A stretch of DNA of 64,000 bases, from assembly GCA_964483455.1 (NCBI GenBank), contig CAZACK010000011.1, positions 8,691-72,690 on the forward strand. The letters are read 5' to 3'. The notes under the pieces are model-generated. The model saw only the letters and a list, made by a program, of their open reading frames with translations, ran no database searches and was not told the origin of the DNA. This stretch comes from CAYZJD01 sp964483455. Lineage in GTDB: Bacteria; Acidobacteriota; Terriglobia; Bryobacterales; Bryobacteraceae. This document shows, piece by piece, positions 36,272-44,834 of this stretch; the stretch's first letter is position 1, and each line of letters begins with the position of its first letter. Position numbers and translations under genes: made by a program.

Positions 36272-37813
36272 TTACAGCGGGATATTCCCGTGCTTTTTCC
36301 GCGGCATGGTGTCCACCTTGTTTTCGAGCATTCGCAAGGCGCGGATAACCTTGGGCCGCGTCTGCCGGGGCTCCATGACGTCATCGACGAAGCCATGCTC
36401 GGCGGCGATGAACGGGTTGGCGAATCGCTCGCGGAACTCGGCGGTTTTCTCCCGCCGCATCGCCTCCTGGTCGGAGGCGGCCGCCAGCTCGCGCCGGTAG
36501 ACGATGTTCACCGCCCCCTCCGGACCCATCACTGCGATTTCCGCGCTCGGCCAGGCGAGGTTCACGTCCGTGCGCACGTGTTTCGATCCCATGACGCAAT
36601 AGGCGCCTCCGTATGCCTTGCGCGTGATCACCGTGATCTTCGGCACCGTGGCCTCGGCATAGGCGTAAAGCAGCTTGGCCCCGTGGCGGATGATCCCGCC
36701 GAATTCCTGGTCCGTCCCCGGCAGGAAGCCCGGCACATCTTCAAACGTCAGGATCGGGATGTTGAAAGCGTCGCAGAACCGGACAAACCGCGCCCCCTTG
36801 ACCGACGAGTTGATGTCGAGGCAGCCCGCAAGGAACGCCGGCTGATTCGCCACGATGCCGACTGTCCCGCCCTCCAGGCGCGCGAAGCCGACCACGATAT
36901 TCCGAGCGAAATGCTCGTGGACCTCGAAGAACTCGGCGTCGTCCACGACGCGAAGGATCACGTCCTTGATGTCGTAAGGCTGGTTCGATTCCTCCGGAAC
37001 GATCTCGTCGAGCCCGGCATCCTCCCGATCGGGCGGATCGTTGGTCGGGCGGCGCGGCGGGTCGTCGCGGTTGTTTGAAGGCAGGTAGGACAGCAGCTCG
37101 CGGATCATGCGGAGACACTCGGCGTCGTCGCCGGCGATGAAATGGCCGACGCCGCTCAGGGTGTTGTGGGTCGCCGGCCCGCCCAGATGCTCCTTGGTGA
37201 CATCCTCGTGTGTCACCGTTTTGATGACGTCCGGCCCGGTGACGAACATGTAGCTGGTCCGGTCGACCATGAAGACGAAGTCGGTGATCGCCGGCGAATA
37301 CACAGCGCCGCCGGCGCACGGCCCCATGATGGCCGAGATCTGCGGCACCACCCCGCTGGCCAGCGTGTTGCGGAGGAAGATGTCGGCGTAGCCGCCGAGC
37401 GACAGCACGCCCTCCTGGATGCGGGCGCCGCCGGAGTCGTTCAGGCCGATCAGCGGCGCGCCGTTCATGAGCGCCAGGTCCATGACCTTGCAAATCTTCC
37501 GCGCATTCGCCTCCGACAGCGATCCGCCGAACACGGTGAAATCCTGCGCGAAGACGTACACCAGGCGGCCGTCGATCCGCCCGTAGCCGGTGACAAAGCC
37601 GTCGCCGTCGATGACCTGCTCGTCCATGCCAAAGTCGCGGCAGCGGTGGCGGACGAGCTTATCGGTCTCCTCGAACGAGCCCTCGTCGAGGAGCAACTCG
37701 ATGCGCTCGCGCGCGGAGAGCTTTCCTTCCTTGTGCTGCCGCTCGCGCCGTTCCGCGCCGCCCCCGGCTTCGGCGGCGGCATGCCGGCGGCGGAGTTCCT
37801 CGAGGCGATTCAT
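36272..37813 (-). CDS. Acyl-CoA carboxylase carboxyltransferase (beta) subunit
   Basis: A 513-residue biotin-dependent carboxyltransferase of the propionyl/methylmalonyl-CoA type. The N-terminal half has FVFAQDFTVFGGSLSE-like sequence (VFAQDFTVFGGSL), GLNDSGGARIQEGV and the oxyanion-loop MGPCAGGAVYSPA; the C-terminal half has VANQPAFLAGCLD, FEDVPGFLPGTDQE and KAYGGAYCVMGSK. It transfers carboxyl from biotin to propionyl-CoA or similar acyl-CoA. No biotin carboxylase subunit is adjacent. Its 3' end faces the promoter region of the respiratory cluster. Confidence 0.93.
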   Translation of the reverse strand: MNRLEELRRRHAAAEAGGGAERRERQHKEGKLSARERIELLLDEGSFEETDKLVRHRCRDFGMDEQVIDGDGFVTGYGRIDGRLVYVFAQDFTVFGGSLSEANARKICKVMDLALMNGAPLIGLNDSGGARIQEGVLSLGGYADIFLRNTLASGVVPQISAIMGPCAGGAVYSPAITDFVFMVDRTSYMFVTGPDVIKTVTHEDVTKEHLGGPATHNTLSGVGHFIAGDDAECLRMIRELLSYLPSNNRDDPPRRPTNDPPDREDAGLDEIVPEESNQPYDIKDVILRVVDDAEFFEVHEHFARNIVVGFARLEGGTVGIVANQPAFLAGCLDINSSVKGARFVRFCDAFNIPILTFEDVPGFLPGTDQEFGGIIRHGAKLLYAYAEATVPKITVITRKAYGGAYCVMGSKHVRTDVNLAWPSAEIAVMGPEGAVNIVYRRELAAASDQEAMRREKTAEFRERFANPFIAAEHGFVDDVMEPRQTRPKVIRALRMLENKVDTMPRKKHGNIPL

Positions 37814-37950
37814 TGAGTGATTCTCTCAGAAGCCGGGAAGTCGCCCGGCCCGTGCAGCCGTACATCGTTGCCAACCAGACGCAACATTCGAAGCACTTCC
37901 TCCGAGGAACGAATACCTGCTCATCATTCCCTTCTCGCCCCGTGCTACCG

Positions 37951-38868
37951 TCAAGGCGCTGCGAAGTATCCTCGTCTCGCCAGCACCTGGGCTTTACGGT
38001 ACCGCTTTCGGGCCTCGGGCGACAAATCGACGCGGATGCGGCGGAACGAGCCGGGCTGGGCTTCGGGAGCGCGATAATGCAGGCTGTAGCGCGTGCGGAG
38101 GCGTTCGATCAACTGGAAAAAGGCTCTGTCCGCCCGCTCGGCCTTGGTGGCTTCGCCTCCCGTCTCCTCGGCCAGGCTAAACACGTCGGGCGGCGTGAAA
38201 TCGGGATTCCGAAGCTCGCCCGGCTTTGGCGGTTTGGGCCGTCCGACCTGGCCGACGACCATCGCGTAGAGAACACAGTCGGCCTCGGACAGCGCGCGCA
38301 GCACCTCTTCGTCCGGCGTGCGGTAGTTCAGCCCCTGGTTGTCGGTGACGATCAGGATCGCCCGGCGCCCTCTGCCCTGCTGGTGGCCGCGGACATATCC
38401 CGCGGCCGCGAGCAGCGCCTCGTTGATCGCTGTTCCCGCTCCCAGGTCGCGCTCGTAGACGGCGCTTTTCAATTCGCGCGCGACTTCGGAGAAATCCCCG
38501 GTGAACTCCTCCCGGATTTCCGCCCGGCGCGCGAACAGCATCACCGCCACGCGGTCGCCCGCACCAAGCTGCTTGAGCGCATCCCGCCCCACCGCCGCGA
38601 TCTGCTCCAGGTAGTGCGTCACGCTGCCGCTCACGTCGAGCAGCAGGAGAAGGTCCACCGGCTCCGACTCCCGGCCGAAGAAGTCGATCGTTTGCCGCTG
38701 ATCTTCGTCGTAGACGACGAAGTCGCCGCGGCTCAGCTCGCCGACGAGCCTCTTGCCCTCCACCACCAGCGCGTCCACCCTTACCACCGTGACGTCCGCC
38801 CGGAACACCGCAGTCTCTTCCTGGGCGAAGCCCGAGGAGGCGAGTAGTAGGATGAGAAACATCCCCAT
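37951..38868 (-). CDS. VWFA-related secreted protein, acidobacterial type
   Basis: About 305 residues with a signal peptide (MGMFLILLLASSGFAQ). An N-terminal beta domain (VTVVRVDALVVEG, ELSRGDFVVYDEDQRQTIDFFG) precedes a von Willebrand A domain with a MIDAS motif DVSGS and later Thr/Asp positions (GAGTAINEAL, VTDNQG). This arrangement is the VWFA-related domain expanded in acidobacteria. Function unknown; probably adhesion or protein-protein contact outside the cytoplasm. Start codons at 38862, 38868 or 38877 are possible; with 38868 it overlaps the divergent selB start by 2 bases. Confidence 0.85.
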   Translation of the reverse strand: MGMFLILLLASSGFAQEETAVFRADVTVVRVDALVVEGKRLVGELSRGDFVVYDEDQRQTIDFFGRESEPVDLLLLLDVSGSVTHYLEQIAAVGRDALKQLGAGDRVAVMLFARRAEIREEFTGDFSEVARELKSAVYERDLGAGTAINEALLAAAGYVRGHQQGRGRRAILIVTDNQGLNYRTPDEEVLRALSEADCVLYAMVVGQVGRPKPPKPGELRNPDFTPPDVFSLAEETGGEATKAERADRAFFQLIERLRTRYSLHYRAPEAQPGSFRRIRVDLSPEARKRYRKAQVLARRGYFAAP

Positions 38869-40738
38869 GCGGAACATTATCGTCGGCACGGCGGGGCACA
38901 TCGACCATGGCAAGACCGCGCTGGTGAAGGCCCTGACCGGCATCGACACCGACCGTCTGGAGGAGGAGAAGCGGCGCGGCATCTCGATCGACCTCGGCTT
39001 CGCGAATCTCGAGCTGCCCGGCGGCCTCCGCATCGGCTTCGTCGACGTACCCGGCCACGAGCGATTCGTCAAGAAGATGCTGGCGGGCGTGAGCGGGATC
39101 GATCTGCTGTTGCTGGTCATCGCCGCCGACGAGGGGATCATGCCCCAGACCCGGGAGCACTTCGACATCTGCCGGCTGCTGGGGATCTCGAAAGGCATCG
39201 TGGTACTGACCAAGGCAGACCTGGTGGAGCCGGACATGCTGGAGCTGGTCCGGCTGGAAGCCGAGGAGTTCGTCGCAGGCTCCTTCCTGGCCGGGGCGCC
39301 GGTGGTAGCCGTCAGTTCTCTGACGGGCCTGGGCCTCGACGAGTTGCGGCGTGTGCTGGCGGAGTCCGCTGCCTCCGTGGCCCCCAAGGACGAGGCTGGA
39401 TACTTCCGGCTGCCGATTGACCGGGCGTTTTCCATGCGTGGTTTCGGCACGGTGATCACCGGGACGCTGGTCTGCGGTTCGGTCGCCAGGGAGCAGGAAG
39501 TGGAACCGCACCCCGGAGGCCGCCGCCTGCGGGTGCGCGGGATTCAGGTGCACGGGCGCGCCGAGGATCGGGCGGTCGCCGGCCAGCGGACCGCTCTGAA
39601 TCTTGCCGGCGCCGACGCCTCGGAATTGCGCCGCGGAATGGCGCTCGCCGAGCCCGGCCGCTTCCGGTCCACGCAACTCGTCGACTGCGCGTTCGAGTTG
39701 CTCTCCTCGGCGAAGCCGCTGAAGCACCGCGCTCCGATCCATTTCCACGCCGGTTCGGCCGAGGTGGAGGCGGAGATCCGGTGGCTGGACGGCTCGGAAA
39801 CGCTGCGGCCGGGGGGCCGCGCCTATGCGCGCATCGTGCTGCGGGAGCCGATACTGCTGCTTCCGGGCGACCGCTTCATCGCGCGGATGTTCTCGCCGGT
39901 GGTCACGATCGGCGGCGGCGTGGTGCTGGATGCGGGGGGTCATCGTTACCGGAAAAGCGAGAATGCCGCAACGCGCCTCCGGGTTCTCGAGCACGGACCG
40001 GTTCAGGATCGGATCGCGCTCCTGGTGCGAGAATCGGCCCACGGCCTGACCGTGTCCGAACTGATCGCGCGCACCGGGCTTGCCGAGCGCGAGATCCTCG
40101 CCGCGGCCCGCTCCGGCCGCTTTGTCTTCCTGGAGCAGCCTGAGCGCCTGCTGGCCGACATGGAGTGGTTCTCAGGCGCCGCGCGCAAGCTGATTGGCGT
40201 CCTCAAGCGATTCCACACGCAGAATCCACTGTTGCCCGGGCTCTCCAAAGAGGAATTGCGGCGCAGAGAATTGCCCGAGGCGCCGCCGTTCCTCCTGGAC
40301 GCGATCCTCGCGCAAACCCGGGAGATCGTGGCCGAGGGTGAGTTGTTGCGACACACAAGCCACAGGCTCGCCCTGAAGCAGGATGAAGAGCAGGCGCTCG
40401 CGGCGATCGAGGGCGCTTTTGAGCGCTCCGGGCTGGCTGTGCCGACCACGCAGGAGGTGCTCGCCAAGTCCGGTGTCGAGGCGGGCCGGGCGAGATCCCT
40501 CCTCCAGATCCTGATCCGCGACAAGCGCCTGGTTCGCGTCGGCGAGGACCTGGTCTTCCACGCCGGCGCTCTGGGCTCGCTCAAGGAGAAACTGGCCGCG
40601 CGGCGCGGCCAGCGCTTCAGCGTGCCGGCGTTCAAGGACTGGACGGGCGTGTCGCGGAAGTACGCCATCCCCCTGCTCGAGTATCTCGACCGCGAGCGGG
40701 TCACGCGGAGGGTGGGCGAGGAACGGGTGGTCTTGTAG
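38867..40738 (+). CDS. selB: Selenocysteine-specific elongation factor
   Basis: A 623-residue SelB. The GTPase domain shows G1 GTAGHIDHGKT, G3 DVPGHERFV and G4 LTKAD. EF-Tu-like domains follow (FSMRGFGTVITGTL), and the C-terminus from about residue 360 is a series of winged helices that bind the SECIS RNA. It delivers Sec-tRNA to in-frame UGA codons, so this organism probably makes selenoproteins. I see no selA, selD or tRNA-Sec in the window. The ATG at 38867 is chosen because MRNIIVGTAGHIDHGKT is the normal N-terminus; ATG at 38852 is an alternative. Confidence 0.94.
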   Translation: MRNIIVGTAGHIDHGKTALVKALTGIDTDRLEEEKRRGISIDLGFANLELPGGLRIGFVDVPGHERFVKKMLAGVSGIDLLLLVIAADEGIMPQTREHFDICRLLGISKGIVVLTKADLVEPDMLELVRLEAEEFVAGSFLAGAPVVAVSSLTGLGLDELRRVLAESAASVAPKDEAGYFRLPIDRAFSMRGFGTVITGTLVCGSVAREQEVEPHPGGRRLRVRGIQVHGRAEDRAVAGQRTALNLAGADASELRRGMALAEPGRFRSTQLVDCAFELLSSAKPLKHRAPIHFHAGSAEVEAEIRWLDGSETLRPGGRAYARIVLREPILLLPGDRFIARMFSPVVTIGGGVVLDAGGHRYRKSENAATRLRVLEHGPVQDRIALLVRESAHGLTVSELIARTGLAEREILAAARSGRFVFLEQPERLLADMEWFSGAARKLIGVLKRFHTQNPLLPGLSKEELRRRELPEAPPFLLDAILAQTREIVAEGELLRHTSHRLALKQDEEQALAAIEGAFERSGLAVPTTQEVLAKSGVEAGRARSLLQILIRDKRLVRVGEDLVFHAGALGSLKEKLAARRGQRFSVPAFKDWTGVSRKYAIPLLEYLDRERVTRRVGEERVVL

Positions 40739-40842
40739 CAGTCGTTTTGGTGTCCCGTCCCGGCAAGTTCTGGCCTGGAACCGCCGGGCCAAATTGGCGG
40801 CAGACCAACATCAATCGGCTGTTCACGCGCAAGAGGGCTTGC

Positions 40843-42201
40843 CTAATTGCGCCCGGAGGGCACCCGATTCAGGTCAAGCAGATGCAACCGGCTTGAGGTC
40901 GGCCGTCCCGCGCCGCGCCCGATCTGCGCGAGGCCCCGCATCAGGTCCGGTGAGAGGGCGCGACGAAACACAGCGACCCCACCGTAGGCAGCGGTGTTTC
41001 CCGGTGACCGGCTGCTCTTGATCACCCGACCGATGGAAAAGGGGGCTCCATCCTTGGCGCCCGGCGGAGCGTACAGGTCGTGGCCGAACCAGTAGGGATT
41101 GACCTTCAGCGCCACCAGCTCCCGGTTCGCCAACTGCCAGCCGCCGCCCGTCTGGGCAACGTAGGTTTCCCGGACTTTGGTGAACTCGAAATGCTTGAGC
41201 ACCACTCTACTCGTCATGGATTCCGACTCCACGCGTTCCTCCACCAGGCGTGTTTCCGGCGGTTCGTAATACCGGTCTCTGGGATAGTCGGGGAGTTCGC
41301 CTTCCTGAACTCCAGGTAGCTTCGCAAGCTGGGCCTGCGTCCAGCCGTGGGCGGGCCAGCGGAAGAAGGGGTGGGTAGCCGGGTCCTCGATCCAATTCTC
41401 TTCGGAGCGGCCGTTCAGGTAGGCCGTCAAGGCGTCGGCTGCGTTGTCGAAAACGAAGCCGGCAACCGACCACTCCTCGCCGTCCTCGCCGGCGGAAGCC
41501 ACCGGCATCCTCTCCCTGGTCACAGCCAGATTGCGGGCGTACTTGTCCCCGAACGACGAGCCGCCGTTTTCGGAGACATGCGCCGCCGGCGCGCCGGGGT
41601 TCGCGGCCAGTCCGGCGAACAGCGCATACTGCCTTCTTCCTGCCTGAACGACTGCGGCGCGGTCGTCCGTGGGAGTGATGTCGGTTCCCTCGTGCCAGAT
41701 TCCCGCCAGCACATGGTCGCCTTCCTGGTGCGCCACCCACACGACCATGGAGACCGAGGCTCCCGGGCCCTTTACATCCAGGGGCGAGTCGTGCAACTCG
41801 GAGCGGGGCACCAGAAGAACGGGCAGAAAGTCATCCTCCTTCTCCCTTCGAAAAAGAACGGCTTGGCCGAAAGGGCCGCGGCCGGCGAGCGGGAAATCCT
41901 GGTAAGTCGCTTCACGGCCGCGGCCCCAGAAGTCCCGTATGATGTTGCGCGCCTCGAGCGGGTAGCGTCGCGGATCATCCGGCGCGGTGTGGGCGACGAA
42001 TCGTCCCTTCCCGCCGGGTCCGTCTTCCCGATGCACGAAGTCCCACAAAGCCACGAACCCTGGGACTTGCTTGACGGCCTCTACGCGCCGGCGGTATTCG
42101 TCATGCACGCTCCCGGCGGAGAGCGGCAGCGGGACAGCCGGAACAAGGAAGAGCAGGAACAGTCGAGCGATGATTCCGGGGACCGGCGGCAAATGCCTCA
42201 T
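40843..42201 (-). CDS. Uncharacterised secreted protein with LamG-like features
   Basis: A 452-residue protein with a signal peptide (about residues 1-29). Strand patterns such as FVALWDFVHRE, VSMVVWVAHQEGDHVLAGIWHEG and DALTAYLNGRSEENW resemble the concanavalin A-like/LamG fold, in which a bound ligand or glycan is recognised. No catalytic motif is visible. I cannot assign a function. It lies alone between convergent selB and divergent SPL-type genes. Confidence 0.7.
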   Translation of the reverse strand: MRHLPPVPGIIARLFLLFLVPAVPLPLSAGSVHDEYRRRVEAVKQVPGFVALWDFVHREDGPGGKGRFVAHTAPDDPRRYPLEARNIIRDFWGRGREATYQDFPLAGRGPFGQAVLFRREKEDDFLPVLLVPRSELHDSPLDVKGPGASVSMVVWVAHQEGDHVLAGIWHEGTDITPTDDRAAVVQAGRRQYALFAGLAANPGAPAAHVSENGGSSFGDKYARNLAVTRERMPVASAGEDGEEWSVAGFVFDNAADALTAYLNGRSEENWIEDPATHPFFRWPAHGWTQAQLAKLPGVQEGELPDYPRDRYYEPPETRLVEERVESESMTSRVVLKHFEFTKVRETYVAQTGGGWQLANRELVALKVNPYWFGHDLYAPPGAKDGAPFSIGRVIKSSRSPGNTAAYGGVAVFRRALSPDLMRGLAQIGRGAGRPTSSRLHLLDLNRVPSGRN

Positions 42202-42299
42202 GGCCTTACATTATCCACGGCGGGCGCGTCGAGGAGGTCGCCGGGCGAATTTGGTGAATGATGAATGAGGGGCTTGGCGGCAAGAGTCGAGTACCCCGG

Positions 42300-42329
42300 T
42301 TGACAATAGGCGAAGAAAAAGCGAAAATA
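42300..42329 (+). promoter_or_regulatory. Possible promoter of the SPL-type gene
   Basis: TTGACA (42300-42305) and AAAATA (42324-42329) are 18 bases apart. Transcription would begin at about the GTG start (42335), implying a leaderless or nearly leaderless mRNA. Confidence 0.35.
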
Positions 42330-42334
42330 CACTC

Positions 42335-43324
42335 GTGCCCGCCGAGCCGCAGCCGCTGGTCGGAATCGCGCGCCTCGCCGCCGAAGCTCCGCTGCTCGAA
42401 GCCAAGCGGACCGTCGAGTACCAAGAACTGCCGGCCCGCAGCCTGCTGAACCGTTGCTCCAGCCCTCGCATGCCCTTCCATTGGACCATCAACCCATACC
42501 GCGGCTGCGAGTTCGGCTGCCGGTATTGCTATGCGCGCTACACGCACGAGTTCATGGAGCTGCGGCAGCCGGAGGACTTCGAGGACAAGATTTTCGCGAA
42601 GAGGTTTTCGCCGCGGGCCTTACGGGAGGAACTGAAGCGGGTGAGAGCCGGTGAGGAAATCGCCATCGGAACGGCGACCGACCCCTACCAACCCGCCGAA
42701 CGCAGATTCAAGATCACGGGAGGTGTCGTGGCGGTGCTCGCCGGCGTGGAGGGACACCGGCTCTCGATCACCACCAAGTCCGATCTGGTCGTGCGTGACA
42801 TCGACCTGCTTCAGCGGATCGCGCGGGCGAACGTGCTCCATGTCAACATCACCATCACCACGCTGGACGCCGGGCTGGCTCGCCTGCTGGAGCCGCGCGC
42901 GCCGCGGCCGGACCTGCGCCTGTCGGCGATCCGGCGCCTGGCCGAGTCCGGCCTGTCTGTCGGTGTTTTTCCGAACCCGATCATGCCGCTGCTGACCGAC
43001 AGCGAGCGGAGCCTGGACGCGTTGGCGTTCGCGGCCGCGGCGGCGGGCGCGCAGTACTTCGGCGGCGGCGTTCTGTTCCTGAAGCCCTGCGCACAGGCCG
43101 TGTTCCTGCCGTTGCTGGGCCGGCATTTCCCCCACCTGGCGCGGCGCTACCGGGAGCGTTTTGCCCGCAGCGCCTTCCTTCGCGGCGGCTACACGGAAAT
43201 GATCAAGGAGCGACTGGCGCGCATCCGCGCCCGGCACGGCCTGGCGGCCCAGCCGACGGACTACTGTCCGGAGAACTGGCCGGCGGACCCTCAGGGGGAG
43301 CTTTTCCCGCCCGACGCCGCCTGA
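42335..43324 (+). CDS. SPL-like radical SAM protein
   Basis: A 329-residue radical SAM protein with the cluster motif CEFGCRYCYA (CxxxCxxC) near residue 58, preceded by NPYRGC as in the spore photoproduct lyase-like family (Rv2578c type). Other blocks are IGTATDPYQPAE, LSITTKSDLVVRD and VNITITTLD. Many members lack known function; DNA lesion repair is only one possibility, and there is no evidence for sporulation here. GTG start. Confidence 0.87.
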   Translation: MPAEPQPLVGIARLAAEAPLLEAKRTVEYQELPARSLLNRCSSPRMPFHWTINPYRGCEFGCRYCYARYTHEFMELRQPEDFEDKIFAKRFSPRALREELKRVRAGEEIAIGTATDPYQPAERRFKITGGVVAVLAGVEGHRLSITTKSDLVVRDIDLLQRIARANVLHVNITITTLDAGLARLLEPRAPRPDLRLSAIRRLAESGLSVGVFPNPIMPLLTDSERSLDALAFAAAAAGAQYFGGGVLFLKPCAQAVFLPLLGRHFPHLARRYRERFARSAFLRGGYTEMIKERLARIRARHGLAAQPTDYCPENWPADPQGELFPPDAA

Positions 43325-43739
43325 GGAATCCTCTCAACATTTCGAGCCGCCGCGCAGTATATATCCAGGCAGCCCAAGAGAGCATTCCCAAGGAACTGGA
43401 GCCGGTGACCAAACAACTCAAGGGCCTCTTCACCTACCAGGGTTCCGCTTGGTGGACCCCACGGTCGTCCGAGCCCGAGACGGCAGGCCGGCGAGCGCCT
43501 CGGCGATCGGGACTGGCGCGGGGCTCGCTGCGGAGTCCACAAGGAAGATCTTCAATGACGTTGACTGTGGCCCCGTAAGAGTCTTTGCGGATGCCCAGGC
43601 CGGAGCCTTGAATTACCACGTGACCGGTTTCGGAACGGACATCGACGTCCGCGAAGGCCAGGAAGTCGCTGTCGGCAAGGCCAACATCGGCGGCGCCAAC
43701 GCCATGATCCTGGTGGTCACGGTCAAGGTCGTGGGCTGA
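43325..43739 (+). pseudogene. Frameshifted remnant of an acidobacterial secreted-protein gene
   Basis: In frame 1, 43360-43440 reads AAQESIPKELEPVTKQLKGL and then FTYQ. From 43441 the next frame continues GFRLVDPTVVRARDG and runs to the stop with VTGFGTDIDVREGQEVAVGK followed by ANIGGANAMILVVTVKVVG. The two halves join into one chain if one base is inserted near 43441, and I recall the VREGQ-VVGKAN end from hypothetical acidobacterial proteins. No start codon or signal peptide exists upstream, because the frame runs back into the SPL gene. Either a true pseudogene or a sequencing indel plus truncation. Confidence 0.6.
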
Positions 43740-43761
43740 CAATCTTTACATCGCAGAGTAC

Positions 43762-43791
43762 TTGACACAATTCCCCGGGATCGGCTATTCT
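43762..43791 (+). promoter_or_regulatory. Sigma70-like promoter giving a probably leaderless mRNA
   Basis: TTGACA (43762-43767) and TATTCT (43786-43791) are separated by 18 bases. The ATG of the membrane protein gene is at 43798, where transcription would start, so there is no room for a ribosome binding site. Confidence 0.55.
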
Positions 43792-43797
43792 CGTTCC

Positions 43798-44412
43798 ATG
43801 GGCCGAGTCCAGCCGATCCGCCCTTCCCCGGACGCCCCCATCGCGATGCACGACCACGCGATGGAGAACATCCGCTTCATCCGCGAGACGATGGAGGGCG
43901 CTTCCTCGTTCACCGCGGTACCGGGCATCGGCGGCGTGGTGATGGGCCTGACCGCGTTTGCCGCCGCTCCGGCCGCCGCCCGGCAGCCGAGCCTGGAACG
44001 CTGGCTGGCCGTCTGGATGGGAAGCGCGGTGATCGCCTTCGCCATCGGCGTGTTCGCCATGGTCCGCAAGGCGCGGTCCGGGAAACTGCCGCTGCTCACA
44101 CAGCCTGGCCGGAAATTCGCGCTCGGCCTAGCGCCGGCGCTGGTTGTGGCCGGACTCCTGACGGTTTTTCTTTACCGCATCGGGCTGACCGATCCGCTCC
44201 CCGGCGTCTGGCTCCTCTTGTACGGCACTGCTGTGATGGCGGCCGGCGCCTTCTCCGTCCGGGTCGTGCCGGCCATGGGTTTCTGCTTTCTGGTCCTCGG
44301 CGCCGCGGCGCTGTTTGCGCCCGCGGCCTGGGCCAACTGGTTTCTCGCCGCCGGCTTCGGCGGCCTTCACGTCCTGTTCGGGAGCATCATTGCCAGGAGG
44401 TACGGTGGCTAA
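43798..44412 (+). CDS. Six-helix membrane protein paired with a winged-helix regulator
   Basis: A 204-residue protein. A polar N-terminus (HDHAMENIRFIRETMEGASSFT) precedes helices at about 44-62, 70-92, 108-128, 132-152, 155-170 and 178-198. The N-terminal ENIRFIRETMEGA block followed by VPGIGGVVMGL is recognisable to me from acidobacterial membrane proteins encoded next to winged-helix regulators. Function unknown. Its 3' end overlaps the regulator by 8 bases. Confidence 0.7.
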   Translation: MGRVQPIRPSPDAPIAMHDHAMENIRFIRETMEGASSFTAVPGIGGVVMGLTAFAAAPAAARQPSLERWLAVWMGSAVIAFAIGVFAMVRKARSGKLPLLTQPGRKFALGLAPALVVAGLLTVFLYRIGLTDPLPGVWLLLYGTAVMAAGAFSVRVVPAMGFCFLVLGAAALFAPAAWANWFLAAGFGGLHVLFGSIIARRYGG

Positions 44413-44776
44413 ACAGAGCACGCTTCGCAAGGAAAACGCGACGAAAGGGGCCGCGCCGGTCCTCGATCTGGGCGTGTTGTCGCCACCCGATCTCGACCGC
44501 CTGATCCACGAGCGTATGCGCCTCGGCATCGTCAGCGCCCTGGCCGCCAACGAAGCCCTGACGTTCAACGACCTCAAGCGCCTGCTCAAGACCTCGGACG
44601 GGAACCTCAGCGTGCACGCGCGAAAGCTCGAGGAGGGGCACTACATCACCTGCACAAAGTCGTTCGCGGGCCGGATGCCCCGGACGGAGTACCGCCTCAC
44701 CCCGGCGGGCCGCCGCGCGTTCGAGAAGTACCTGGCGCACATGGAAGCCCTCATCGAGGCCATGCGCGACCGCTGA
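44405..44776 (+). CDS. Winged-helix transcriptional regulator (MarR/ArsR-like)
   Basis: A 123-residue protein. I chose the GTG at 44405 because AGGAGG lies at 44395-44400. A winged helix is evident from MRLGIVSALAANEALTFNDL, KTSDGNLSVHARKLEEGHYI (recognition helix) and the wing KSFAGRMPRTEYRLTPAG, matching the winged-helix DNA-binding family PF13601. It overlaps the membrane-protein gene by 8 bases, so the pair is translationally coupled; the regulator probably controls its own pair in response to something the membrane protein senses. Confidence 0.85.
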   Translation: MAKQSTLRKENATKGAAPVLDLGVLSPPDLDRLIHERMRLGIVSALAANEALTFNDLKRLLKTSDGNLSVHARKLEEGHYITCTKSFAGRMPRTEYRLTPAGRRAFEKYLAHMEALIEAMRDR

Positions 44777-44834
44777 GGGAACCCATTTTTGATCTTGCCT
44801 TTGGATTTCTTGATTCTCAATTTGAACCTTTGTT

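Noticed and set aside
38177..40042. 621-residue minus-strand frame opposite selB
   Set aside because: Antisense shadow; the true VWFA gene is in another frame and starts near 38868.
40739..40842. tRNA-Sec next to selB
   Set aside because: I searched this interval by eye for a long-variable-arm tRNA and found no fold or UCA anticodon.
42335..43324. Spore photoproduct lyase as a sign of sporulation
   Set aside because: Only the SPL-like radical SAM family is supported; a Gram-negative context and lack of sporulation genes argue against it.
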